From: Linnemannia hyalina
Taxonomy: Eukaryota > Mortierellomycota > Mortierellomycetes > Mortierellales > Mortierellaceae
Direction of reading: 5' to 3'
NCBI GenBank assembly: GCA_019671135.1
Contig: JAHRHY010000029.1
Span: 124,001-188,000, forward strand
DNA: 64,000 nucleotides
The notes beneath the pieces are model-generated. The model was not told where the DNA came from and made no database searches. It worked only from the letters and a program-made list of their open reading frames with translations. How positions within the stretch are numbered: the first letter of the stretch is position 1; the number at the start of each line of letters is the position of its first letter. Of this stretch, positions 53,301-62,684 are shown piece by piece. Position numbers and translations under genes: made by a program.

Positions 53301-54406
53301 CTAAAGTGCTCCAATCAATTGATCAACCAAAACGCAATTTCGACCCTTTTTTTGAAATGCTCATTCATCAATGTTCCGACCGGCCCTCAGATTCCTGTGA
53401 TTCATTCTCTTGATTCGTAACTTCATTCATCGCCACTTGCCTTTTTTTGCATGGACCGACATCGGATCATCGCTAGAATTGAAATGCCCGATGTTGGTTG
53501 ATCAGTTACTTGATTAATTGCATCATTATTTTTTTTTCAAAGTGCGGAGGTCTTTTTATGTTCTATCTACCTTCAGACTTCAATGACGTACTTCTACAAT
53601 ACTATATGACCTTCTATCAAAGTTTGTAGTTCCTACCAAAAGTCTTTTGTGCATGACCTATATGCATGACGTTACGTGGGTTTAGCACATGTTTAGCTAT
53701 TTTTTTAATACCACAAGCTCAATACACTTTCACAGATAAATTGAAAGCAGTTACGTACAAAGGACATTAGTTGGAATCTTAAAATCTTTAATGCGCGAAA
53801 CCAGTCATTCTCAATAGAGTGTAATATCATCACAATGTGTGAAATCGTGCTAGAGCCGTGTAACAAAATTTACTTTCACGATATCTTCTATTAATGAATA
53901 AAAGTCCCGCAAGTTTTCTATTTTCTAGGTCGCACACCATGGCCTCTGTATTTAACTGCTTTCAATTTATCTGTAGAAAGTGTATTGAGCTTGTGGTATT
54001 AAAAAAATAGCTAAACATGTGCTAAACCCACGTAACGTCATGCATATAGGTCATGCACAAAAGACTTTTGGTAGGAACTACAAACTTTGATAGAAGGTCA
54101 TATAGTATTGTAGAAGTACGTCATTGAAGTCTGAAGGTAGATAGAACATAAAAAGACCTCCGCACTTTGAAAAAAAAATAATGATGCAATTAATCAAGTA
54201 ACTGATCAACCAACATCGGGCATTTCAATTCTAGCGATGATCCGATGTCGGTCCATGCAAAAAAAGGCAAGTGGCGATGAATGAAGTTACGAATCAAGAG
54301 AATGAATCACAGGAATCTGAGGGCCGGTCGGAACATTGATGAATGAGCATTTCAAAAAAAGGGTCGAAATTGCGTTTTGGTTGATCAATTGATTGGAGCA
54401 CTTTAG
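53301..54406. repeat. 1.1-kb palindrome (foldback element), 454-bp arms
   Basis: The arms 53301-53754 and 53953-54406 are reverse complements of equal length, identical or nearly so in the stretches compared, around a 198-bp loop. There is no coding capacity. The ends read CTAAAGTGC and GCACTTTAG. The right end abuts the reverse-transcriptase frame of DIRS C. Near-identity of the arms suggests recent origin or ongoing gene conversion. No clear target duplication seen. Confidence 0.93.
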
Positions 54407-55623
54407 TGCGAGACAAGTTGACCGCACTGGGCTTCATCATAAACGAGAAGAAATTATCTCTGGGGCCATCCCAGATCCTGGACCATCTCGGATTCTCATT
54501 CGATACACGCAAGATGACTCTCGCCGTCCCCAAGACCAAGCTGAGGGATCTCAGACGGGAGGCAACAATGATGCTCAACAAGGGCCATACCACTCTCAAG
54601 AACTTGTCCTCCTTCGTGGGCAAGACAATGGCCACCACATTAGCGGTATTTCCGGCGCGCCTAATGTCTCGCAACCTCCTTTCTCTCAAGAACTCTACCC
54701 TGCATCGTTAAGGAGCTCAATGGACGGACACAATAATCCTTACGGAGGAAGCGGAGAAGGATCTGGCATGGTGGATATCCAACCTTCGACAATGGAACGG
54801 CCACTCATGGATTCAAACGCCACCGGAGCTGGACGTCTACACGGATGCCTCAGACTAGGGATGGGGGATCGTGATCGCTTCCCAGACCTGGAGCGGGACA
54901 TGGACACAGGAGGAGCGCAGGATGCACATCAATTGGGAAGAGATCCAGACAGTGTTCCTTGCGGTCACCCTTCCTCAAGTTCAAGGACGGATGGTGAATG
55001 TCATCATCGACAATACCAGCACCATCTCCTATATCAACAAGTTCGGCGGTACGAGATCACCTCCACTGATGAAAGCAGCAGACAGAGTGTGGAGACACTG
55101 TCTAGCTATCGGCACACGCCTGCAGACCACATACGTGCCATCTCTCTTCAACTCAGCGGATTCGCCATCCAGGAGACTGCAACAACAGCTGGAGTGGAGC
55201 CTGGGTCCTCAGTTCTTCCAAGCACTGGACCATTGGTGGGGGCCCCACCACGTCGATCTGTTCGCGTCGCCAATCAACACGCAACTCCCTCACTTCTTCT
55301 CTTGGCGCCCGCACCCAATAGCAATGGCAACGGACGCTCTTCGTCACAGTTGGAAGAGATTGGGCAACCTCTACATCTGTCCTCCATGGAATTTAATCCC
55401 ACAAGTTCTGCAGCGTCTCAGGCAGGAGAAGCTGGACGCAACGCTGATAGCTCCGTATTGGCCGTCAGCAGCTTGGTTTCCCTCAGTCCAAGCCATGTCG
55501 ATCTGCCCTCCAGTTCCGATCCCGAGAACCAGCGTGCTTCCTCCTCAAGGAAGCGCAAGTCACATCCCACGCAAGAATCCCCACTGGTATTTGGGGGCGT
55601 GGAGGATAAGCGGGCACGCTTAA
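54406..55623 (+). pseudogene. DIRS C reverse transcriptase (3' end)-RNase H
   Basis: It begins in the RT thumb/connection region just after the palindrome (RDKLTALGFIINEKKLSLG, FVGKTMATTLAVFPARLM). A TAA at 54709 and a TAG inside the RNase H motif (VYTDASD, stop, GWGIV) break it. NVIIDNTSTISYINKFGGT and ICPPWNLIPQVLQRLRQEKL follow to 55623. The 5' part of the element, including gag and most of RT, is missing. Confidence 0.85.
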
Positions 55624-56877
55624 TCCGCGAGGGTACTACCGAGGATGCTACGGCCTTCATCACGGACAACATCTCCGCTACCAAGACCCGCCTACGATAC
55701 GAACCCGTGCAGCAAGAGTTCCTACAGTGGCTCAAGGATGGCCACTATGATCAGGGTGTCAATGCGGCTGTCCCCATCATCAATTGGCTCTACCACACTA
55801 TGGCCAACAAGCAGCTGCAGTGGTCTTCAATCCTGAACAGGAAGACTGCCGTCCTTGCCCTCTGTCGATCTCCCGAGGTCGTCTCCAACGACCCCATTTT
55901 CAAGTCCTTCCTTGCGGCCGGCCACAGCTCCGGCATCGTTGACACCAAGCACGATCACTACTCCATCGAGCCAGTCCTTATTCATTTCCGGTCTGGTCTT
56001 GTCAACCACAAGCTCCCCATGGTGGAGTTGGCCCGAAAGCTAGCATGGCTGCTAGGCGTGTGTGGGTTCATGCGCCCCGATAACATTTTTTGTATGGACG
56101 TAGCTAGGTCAGCCGTCATCGACGGCAAACTCCAGCTTGCGGTGATCTTCCCCAAGGAAAAGCGAGGCCGCCAGCGTATCATCAAGTATGTTCACCTGAG
56201 CAAGCATAGCGACCAGGCAGTCTGCCCGGTTCACGCCTTCACCATCTATCGTGCGCGCACCATGGCTGCAGATGTCCCGATCCCGCACCCCAAAGATGAC
56301 AAGCAGTTTATCACTCCACTGTTCCGTCATTCCAACAACCCAGCCAAGCCTTTGTGTTCCACCACGATCTCGGTCTACATGAACACGATCTCGCGTCTCT
56401 TTGTCCCTAAGGGCGTCAGGCCACCCAAGCTTCAAGCCCTCGGTTCCACTCTCGCCGCCATGGCCGGTGTCCCTATCCCTAACATCATGGTTCAAGGCAA
56501 TTGGTCTTCCCCTAGGATCTTCGAGAAGCACTACCGTCTCTCCAGTGTCATCTCGAACAATCTGTCTGTTTCCACGTTGGGGATCCCTCTGGGGCCACAT
56601 ATGGACATGGCACCGTAGACAATGATCAACGAATGTCCTACAAAGGACGGACTATTCGCATTGTCATAGGTGCCATGGACATATGTCCCACCCTCGCCAC
56701 CCGGTTTGCTACCGAAAAAGGAGATAAGGAGCATTTTCGGGGTGAGGGATCCATAGCTTTATATATTTTTTTAGTTAGTTTCGTCAGTTCAAAATTAAAA
56801 AGAAGGTAACACATATGTCCATGGCACCTATGACAATGCGAATAGTCCGTCCTTTGTAGGACATTCGTTGATCATTT
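54407..56877 (+). mobile_element. DIRS-type retrotransposon C (5' truncated)
   Basis: RT end-RNase H, YR, then the terminal region with an inverted pair at about 56621-56686 and 56812-56877 and a short third copy near 56597. It has the same architecture as elements A and B. The 5' side is replaced by the palindrome. Confidence 0.85.
55386..56618 (+). CDS. DIRS C tyrosine recombinase
   Basis: 410 aa from ATG 55386, frame intact. Landmarks: KLAWLLGVCGFMRPDNIFCM keeps the first Arg, VRPPKLQALGSTLAAMAGV has Gln where an Arg is usual, and IMVQGNWSSPRIFEKHYRLSS carries the nucleophilic Tyr. It overlaps the RT-RNase H frame by 238 bp, exactly as in element A. It was probably functional until recently, but the changed second-box residue may inactivate it. 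Confidence 0.78.
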   Translation: MEFNPTSSAASQAGEAGRNADSSVLAVSSLVSLSPSHVDLPSSSDPENQRASSSRKRKSHPTQESPLVFGGVEDKRARLIREGTTEDATAFITDNISATKTRLRYEPVQQEFLQWLKDGHYDQGVNAAVPIINWLYHTMANKQLQWSSILNRKTAVLALCRSPEVVSNDPIFKSFLAAGHSSGIVDTKHDHYSIEPVLIHFRSGLVNHKLPMVELARKLAWLLGVCGFMRPDNIFCMDVARSAVIDGKLQLAVIFPKEKRGRQRIIKYVHLSKHSDQAVCPVHAFTIYRARTMAADVPIPHPKDDKQFITPLFRHSNNPAKPLCSTTISVYMNTISRLFVPKGVRPPKLQALGSTLAAMAGVPIPNIMVQGNWSSPRIFEKHYRLSSVISNNLSVSTLGIPLGPHMDMAP

Positions 56878-57154
56878 CAGTTCATTCAGCGTGAAAATAG
56901 AATCCGGACGATTTACTAATGGAATCGTCCGAATTCAAAAAAATTGGCGGTACTGACCATATAGGTACAGTATGTACCTGAAAAGGACGGGTGTTGTTTC
57001 TTAAAGTTAAGGAGAAGAAAGAGTCCATTGTTTATTTCACACCTTGTGAGGGATAATAAGCCCGCTCAGGTGGTGACATGGGCACATGGGTGCGCTTCTT
57101 CGTTGAATAAAAAGGGTAAAACTAAAAAAACCCCCGTACCGCAACATACCTACA
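56878..57154. other. Intergenic
   Basis: Flank between DIRS C and the oxidoreductase; a minus-strand poly(A)-type AATAAA-like site may lie here. Nothing else recognised. Confidence 0.35.
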
Positions 57155-58813
57155 CTACACTACGCCTTCCACGCAGCAGCAGAAGCCCTCAACTTCTCCC
57201 CCCCACCAACTCTCCCACCTAACAACCCTCTCCTCCTTCCTCGCCTCCTCCGCCGCAAAAACAACAGCATGACTCCGGACCGCCTCTTCAAGCGTACAGC
57301 CCACAAACCGCGCCTGCGCCGTCTCAACATCCAACCCCCCATTCTCAACAGCCTCAACAGCACTCACAAACTGCCTCGCAAGCCCGTAGTCCCCACCCCC
57401 ATGCGACTCCTTCTGGTCCGGCGGCGGCTTCGGCACATTAATAACAGTCGTCTCCGCCGAGGCGAAATTATACACCGAAATCGTGTTGCTGTCATACGCA
57501 ATCTCGCCGGCGGTTCCATAGACCCGCCCCCGCCGCTCGCACAGATTTTCCGTCGGCGCGATCATATGGAACAAAGCTGTCTTCGCAAGCCGGTGTGGCA
57601 GCGTGCTCTCGTCGTCCCACGCAAATGTCACGACCTGGTCGTCGCATACATCATTGTCGGCCTCGTACACGCACCGCCCGTACCATGGCCTACTGGCGAT
57701 AGCTGAGTCGGGCGTGCTGCCGCGGTCGTAGTCCTCAGCCAGGCGAGACAGGAGGTGCGACTCAGCAGCTGATGCGCCCTGCGCGCAGAACACATCCTCG
57801 ATATCGGGGCAGACGATGTCGACAGGCCAGGACAAGTGGCCCTTTGCCAGGTGGCGATCATTGTAGATGCGGCGCGCGCTGTAGCTGCAGTCTCTCTCAG
57901 CGGGACAGGTGAGACAGTTCGTCGCATCGCCAGCGGCAGATGGCTTACGCGCGCGACGGAACTGGGTCATTGTGCCGGCGGAAGAGATGGAGCGGGGGAA
58001 GTGCGGAGAGATGGCGTGGGCGCGGGCATCCTCAAGAGACGGCGGCGAGCATAGCAGCCAGAGGATAAAGTCGATATCGTGGCATGATTTGGTGAGGAGA
58101 GAGCCGTCGCCGGCGGGCGTGGCGCGGCGCCAGTTGCCGCGCACGTAGCTGTGACAGAAGTGCCACCAACCCACGGGCTCGCAGTGCTCTAGGGAGACGA
58201 TGTCGCCGATGGCGCGGTCTAAGAGGAGGAGTTTGCGGAGGAGGATGTTGTGCGGGCTGTAGCGGAGGACGTGGCCGATGGAGAAGATGTTTGAAGGTGG
58301 GGTGGGGGTTTGGGATTCGCCTTGTGGTGGTTGAAGGGTTCGGTAGACGGTTAGGCAGTCATTGAGGGAGAGGGCTAGGGGCTTTTCGCAAAGGATGTGG
58401 AGGTTGAGGGGGGCAAGGACTTGAACGATCTCGACGTGTGTTTCATCGAGTGTGCAGATGAAGACGCCGTCTACGCCTGCAGGAGGCGTTGCGCTTGTGT
58501 TGGGACTGTCATTCTGGCTTGCTCGTTTGCGCCGCTCGATCTCCCAATTCACCCATTCGCGCCAGTCGGCGAATTCCTGCCCTTCGGTTGAGGTCCCTTC
58601 TGTGCCCCAGATGTAGTTTCGTCCGAATTCGCGCCGCTTAAACTTGTGAGGTTCGGCGACTGCGTGGATGACGCCGGGAGTTACGGTTGTGACGGCGCGA
58701 GCATAGGCATTTCCACGGGATCCGGCGCCGATGACGAGGAAGCGGAGCTGTCTCGGTGATGAAGGGGAGATATTCCCTATGGTGTTCGAAGGGGGTGGGA
58801 TTGGTTCTTTCAT
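57155..58813 (-). CDS. Gfo/Idh/MocA-type NAD(P)-dependent oxidoreductase
   Basis: 552 aa, intact. The N-terminal Rossmann motif RFLVIGAGSRGNAYARAV binds the dinucleotide, VDGVFICTLDETHVE follows, and HILCEKPLALS holds the family's EKP catalytic Lys. LTKSCHDIDFILWLL contains the second catalytic motif (HDxD/H type). The protein is longer than the usual 350-400 aa, with an insertion holding CLTCPAERDCSY. The local sequence is more GC-rich than its surroundings. Such enzymes act on sugars or inositols; the substrate is unknown. Confidence 0.88.
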   Translation of the reverse strand: MKEPIPPPSNTIGNISPSSPRQLRFLVIGAGSRGNAYARAVTTVTPGVIHAVAEPHKFKRREFGRNYIWGTEGTSTEGQEFADWREWVNWEIERRKRASQNDSPNTSATPPAGVDGVFICTLDETHVEIVQVLAPLNLHILCEKPLALSLNDCLTVYRTLQPPQGESQTPTPPSNIFSIGHVLRYSPHNILLRKLLLLDRAIGDIVSLEHCEPVGWWHFCHSYVRGNWRRATPAGDGSLLTKSCHDIDFILWLLCSPPSLEDARAHAISPHFPRSISSAGTMTQFRRARKPSAAGDATNCLTCPAERDCSYSARRIYNDRHLAKGHLSWPVDIVCPDIEDVFCAQGASAAESHLLSRLAEDYDRGSTPDSAIASRPWYGRCVYEADNDVCDDQVVTFAWDDESTLPHRLAKTALFHMIAPTENLCERRGRVYGTAGEIAYDSNTISVYNFASAETTVINVPKPPPDQKESHGGGDYGLARQFVSAVEAVENGGLDVETAQARFVGCTLEEAVRSHAVVFAAEEARKEERVVRWESWWGGEVEGFCCCVEGVV

Positions 58814-59570
58814 GTTGAGGTAGGGATGCGGGGATGAGTTGGAGCTTTGGATTTGGTTAAGACTTATATATTAATTGGTGTAGCAGTATGTATGTCAAAC
58901 GAGAGTGTGGTACTGTTTGCCGAGAGTCAACAAGAGTACCCGTGTCCATGTGGCATTGTCGCCGAGAGTCGACAGATCCACTCGTGTTCAGGTGACACTG
59001 TTCATGTGGCACTGGTCATGTGTACGTGGATGCGACACGCTATTATTAAACAATAAGACTTCGAGAAAAGGTCACCCTTGACCCGTTCTTGATTCTCGAC
59101 AGATGTGTTTTCAAGAAAGAAAAAAGGAACAAAGGTGATAGTGTAGACCTCTAAAGTAGAAAATTGAGCAGTATTCACTTCGCTTTTATTTGAATGATTT
59201 CTACTTTGCCATGTCCCTCATCCCTCTAGTAGACTTTGTCTGGTGGTCATTTTCGATCACGGTTGCACAAGGAAAATTTCAAGGGGACTGAGGAAAAATT
59301 CAAGGGTGCAGTAGGACAAAAGGGCTCTTCTGACCCTCCCCATTCTTCCAGGGAGAACTGGCTTGTGGCAGCCAAGCATTCATAGCGACATTGCTTTTTG
59401 ATCCTTCGATGTCGGCTCTTTTAATCCTTGATTCATTAGAATTCGAGGTCGCGTTGTTGATGCTTTGTTCACTTCAAAGAATTGAAAGAGTTGTCATATT
59501 GTTTAAGGGGTTTGTATTTAAAGCTAAGAACGCGTGATACCTGAACGCGGTCTGCGCCTTCGACGCGTTC
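58814..59570. repeat. Intergenic with dispersed repeat copy
   Basis: 59262-59424 is the inverted copy of the dispersed repeat at 51626-51815. Before it, two short related segments (GTGGCATTGTCGCCGAGAGT type) repeat near 58910-58990. No gene seen. Confidence 0.55.
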
Positions 59571-61739
59571 TCATAAACTTTCTGCTCGGCCCAGGACAGA
59601 GAGGGAGCGGAAAGAGTGCATGGTTATGGCTGATTGTATCTTCTTCAGCGTCTTGTCCCAGAACCCTTTTTCCTGATCGCGGTTGAAAAAGATAGGGAAT
59701 CCAAGGTAGATCAAGGCATCAGCGGAGTTGTGGTCATGCCATCGCACGTCCAGATGTTCCAGATGGATCTGCAGTTCTTTGGAGTAGGAGAGGGCCATAG
59801 GGAAGGCCACGGTTTTGGATAGGTTGACTTTGGCGTTGGATGCACGGCCATAGGTCAGTAGGATGTCCTCCAATGCTGACCATTCGGTTGTAGAGGAGAT
59901 GAGTGTCATGAGGTCGTCTGCATAGGCGCTGAGCTTGATGGGATCCGTGCGACCAGGGATTACAATACCGTGAATATCCGAGGATCGTTCGATATGGGCA
60001 AGCAACGGTTCAAAGGCTAGGTTGAAGAGGAGGGGAGATAGTGGGTCACCCTGGCGAAGTTCTCTTGATTGTGGGAAGGTGTCAGACACAAAACCGTTGA
60101 GGGCAATCCTGGTGGAGAAGAAAAGTTGGACGATCGACTCCGTGACGCACGATGGGAATCCAAACCGTTTCAAGACCTGTTGAAGATAGGTAGGATGTAC
60201 ACGGTCATATGCTTTTTCCTGATCCAGTAGTACGCCAATATGTCTTGTCTTTCTTGCATTACAGTAGTCTCGGAGTGTTGAGAGCACTAAGCCATTGTCT
60301 GCTATATGTCGTCCTGCCGTGAACCCGGTTTGGTGCGATTCTGTCAGCTTGGTCATGTACGGTTGAATACGAAGAGTGAGGATTTTGGTGAAGAGTTTGA
60401 CGTCTGAGTTGATGAGTGAAAGAGGTCTCCAGTTTGCCAGTTTTGTCGCATCGCCCTTTTTGAAAAGGAGGATCATCACTGTCTCGTGCCAGGATGTGGG
60501 GAAGGAGGCAAGTGTCAGCGCATCATTGATAATGGCGGTGAATAGTTCCTTGATCCAAGGTATGAGGAGGATGTGTCGATAAAGCTCAAAGGGTAAACCA
60601 TCCTTGCCAGGGGTCTTATTAAGGGGCGTCCTGCTCACAATGTGATCCAACTCATCGGGTGTGATAGTCCCTTTAAGTCTAGCGCGATCCTGTTCAGATA
60701 GGGTTGCATGTGGGGGGACGGTATCCAGTAGTCGGTTAGTCGCATCCTGGTTGGAGGGGTCGCAGGAGTATAGGCGCGAGTAAAAGTCTGTTGCGACTTC
60801 TAGACGCTCATCGGCTGAGGTTGTTAGAGCGTTGGTGGCAGGGTTGTATAGGTGTGGAACAAGTCGTTTTTTGTTACGTTGAGAGATGGCTCGGAAGAAG
60901 TAGGCGGTGTTGCCTTCCCCTTTTTCACGCCATAAGGTTCCTGATCGAAGGGCATAGGCATCCAATTCTTCCGATGTATGTTGTTGAAGAGATGATTCCA
61001 GAGCTTCCAGATCCTGAATGATTGCGTCCTTTGTTACACCAGTTGCAAGGGGGAGCTGGGCTGGTCTGTTTTGGCGTTGTATGTTGAGGTATCTTGTGGC
61101 GGATTGTCGATCCTGTTTCCTTTTGATGGAGGCTGAGATGCAGAAACGCTTGATCTCCATCTTTACCCTGTCCCAGTGTTGGGTCTTGTTTTGGTGGGGA
61201 CGAGGTAAGGAGAAGGTCACCAGGTGGTCAGTGAGATCTTTGGTAAAGTCGCTGTTGTTGAGGAGCTGGGTATTCATTCGCCAAATCCCTCGACCTGTCA
61301 TGGGGTGGAGGCGGGGGAAATTGTCAGTAGCAACATGTCGTGATCCGAGAAAGGAGATGCACAGAGTTGCTCAGATTTAGATACCTGTGAGAGGAATTGG
61401 AAAGAGGAAAAAATGTAGTCGATGGTATGGCGGGCTTTGTTCCCTGAAGGGGTGAAGGTGGGCTTGGAGTTGGTATGAAGTGGGGTGATGCAATCGACAA
61501 GATGAGTATCAATCCAATCCTGAAACAGGGGATAGGGACGAGGATGAGCGTAGTGTATGTAGTTAAGGCCGCCTAAAAGAAAGGCCTTTGGAGGAGGGGA
61601 AAGAAAGAAAGGAAGAGAGAGACAGTTCAGCATGAATAGCCTTCGTGCTGTCCTGTTGGCCGGGGCGTACATAATACAGAATGTGGCCATAAAGGAAGAA
61701 GATGAAGAAGTGACAGTGGTGACAATAATCCTCCCTTGT

Positions 61740-62408
61740 TGTCATAGTTTTACTCTGATAACTGGCATATGACCAACGCCACCAACTTCTAGATCTTTCT
61801 ATCGCCACTGACTACGGGATCAACTGATCACTGAATGGCTTTCGCTGACTAATCGCCCTCCTGACCAGTCAGCCGATACAATCCTACAGAAAGACCTAGA
61901 AAGAGCTATGGGCTCCGCCAGATCCCTTGAACACACATAAATAGGTATTGCGCCTTGCAACCAAAATATTTAATTCGGACAGCTATTGTGCCTCTCTAAC
62001 AAAATGAGTCAAAAAAATTAAAACTAATCCAACAAAGTCCAGTGGAGAGCAGAGTGTACACAGGCGCGGAACAAAATTTTAGTTGTGAACAGCAACTTAA
62101 TCAAGGTTTAGCTGTCCGAATTAATTATTTTGGTTGCAAGGCGCAATAAACCCTGATTAAGTTGCTGTTCACAACTAAAATTTTGTTCCGCGCCTGTGTA
62201 CAGTACACTCCGCTCTCCACTGGACTTTGTTGGATTAGTTTTAATTTTTTTGCCTCATTTTGCTAGAAAGGCACAATAGTTCATACGTAGTCTAGTTCCT
62301 TAGTTAATAACTCCCTTTTATTAAACAAGACATCACAATGTAACATTTCCCTCTTCTTCCTTGTCCACTCGCCTCGTTCTTCCTTTCGTCCGCCCTCGTC
62401 TTCTTACA
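61740..62408 (+). mobile_element. Solo LTR, family 2 (second copy), carrying nested MITEs
   Basis: Begins TGTCATAGTTTTACTC, ends GTCTTCTTACA, flanked by CTTGT at 61735-61739 and 62409-62413. It is the same family as 32971-33324. The LTR itself is about 340 bp; a 329-bp MITE pair lies at its internal TA. Excising it with one duplication copy restores the LINE endonuclease frame exactly. Confidence 0.92.
61948..62276. mobile_element. MITE family 2, two copies nested head to head
   Basis: The outer copy is 61948-61985 plus 62149-62276, with TA at 61946-61947 and 62277-62278. The inner copy, 61986-62146, is inverted and flanked by TA at 61984-61985 and 62147-62148. The pair forms a palindrome with arms of about 130 bp. 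Both match the 166-bp MITE at 22515-22680. Confidence 0.9.
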
Positions 62409-62684
62409 CTTGTTCTGCGTAAGAGGTGTTAGAAAAGGAGAGGCCAGGATTGCGAAGGAGGAGTGCGCAGTGGGAGGACCAGACGGAGCTGTGAGTGTTG
62501 AGGTATTGGTTGTAGTTGGTTTAATCAGCGGAGGTTGGCGTTGTTGACAGGTTGATTTCCTGAAGGGCCATTATGTCGAAATCCGTTTGTCGAAGCCAGG
62601 TTAAAAAATGAGGTGGACCGGTAGCAATGATATTTTGAAGGTGTTGCTTACGTAGACCTCGCACGTTCAAGCTTGCGATCCGCA

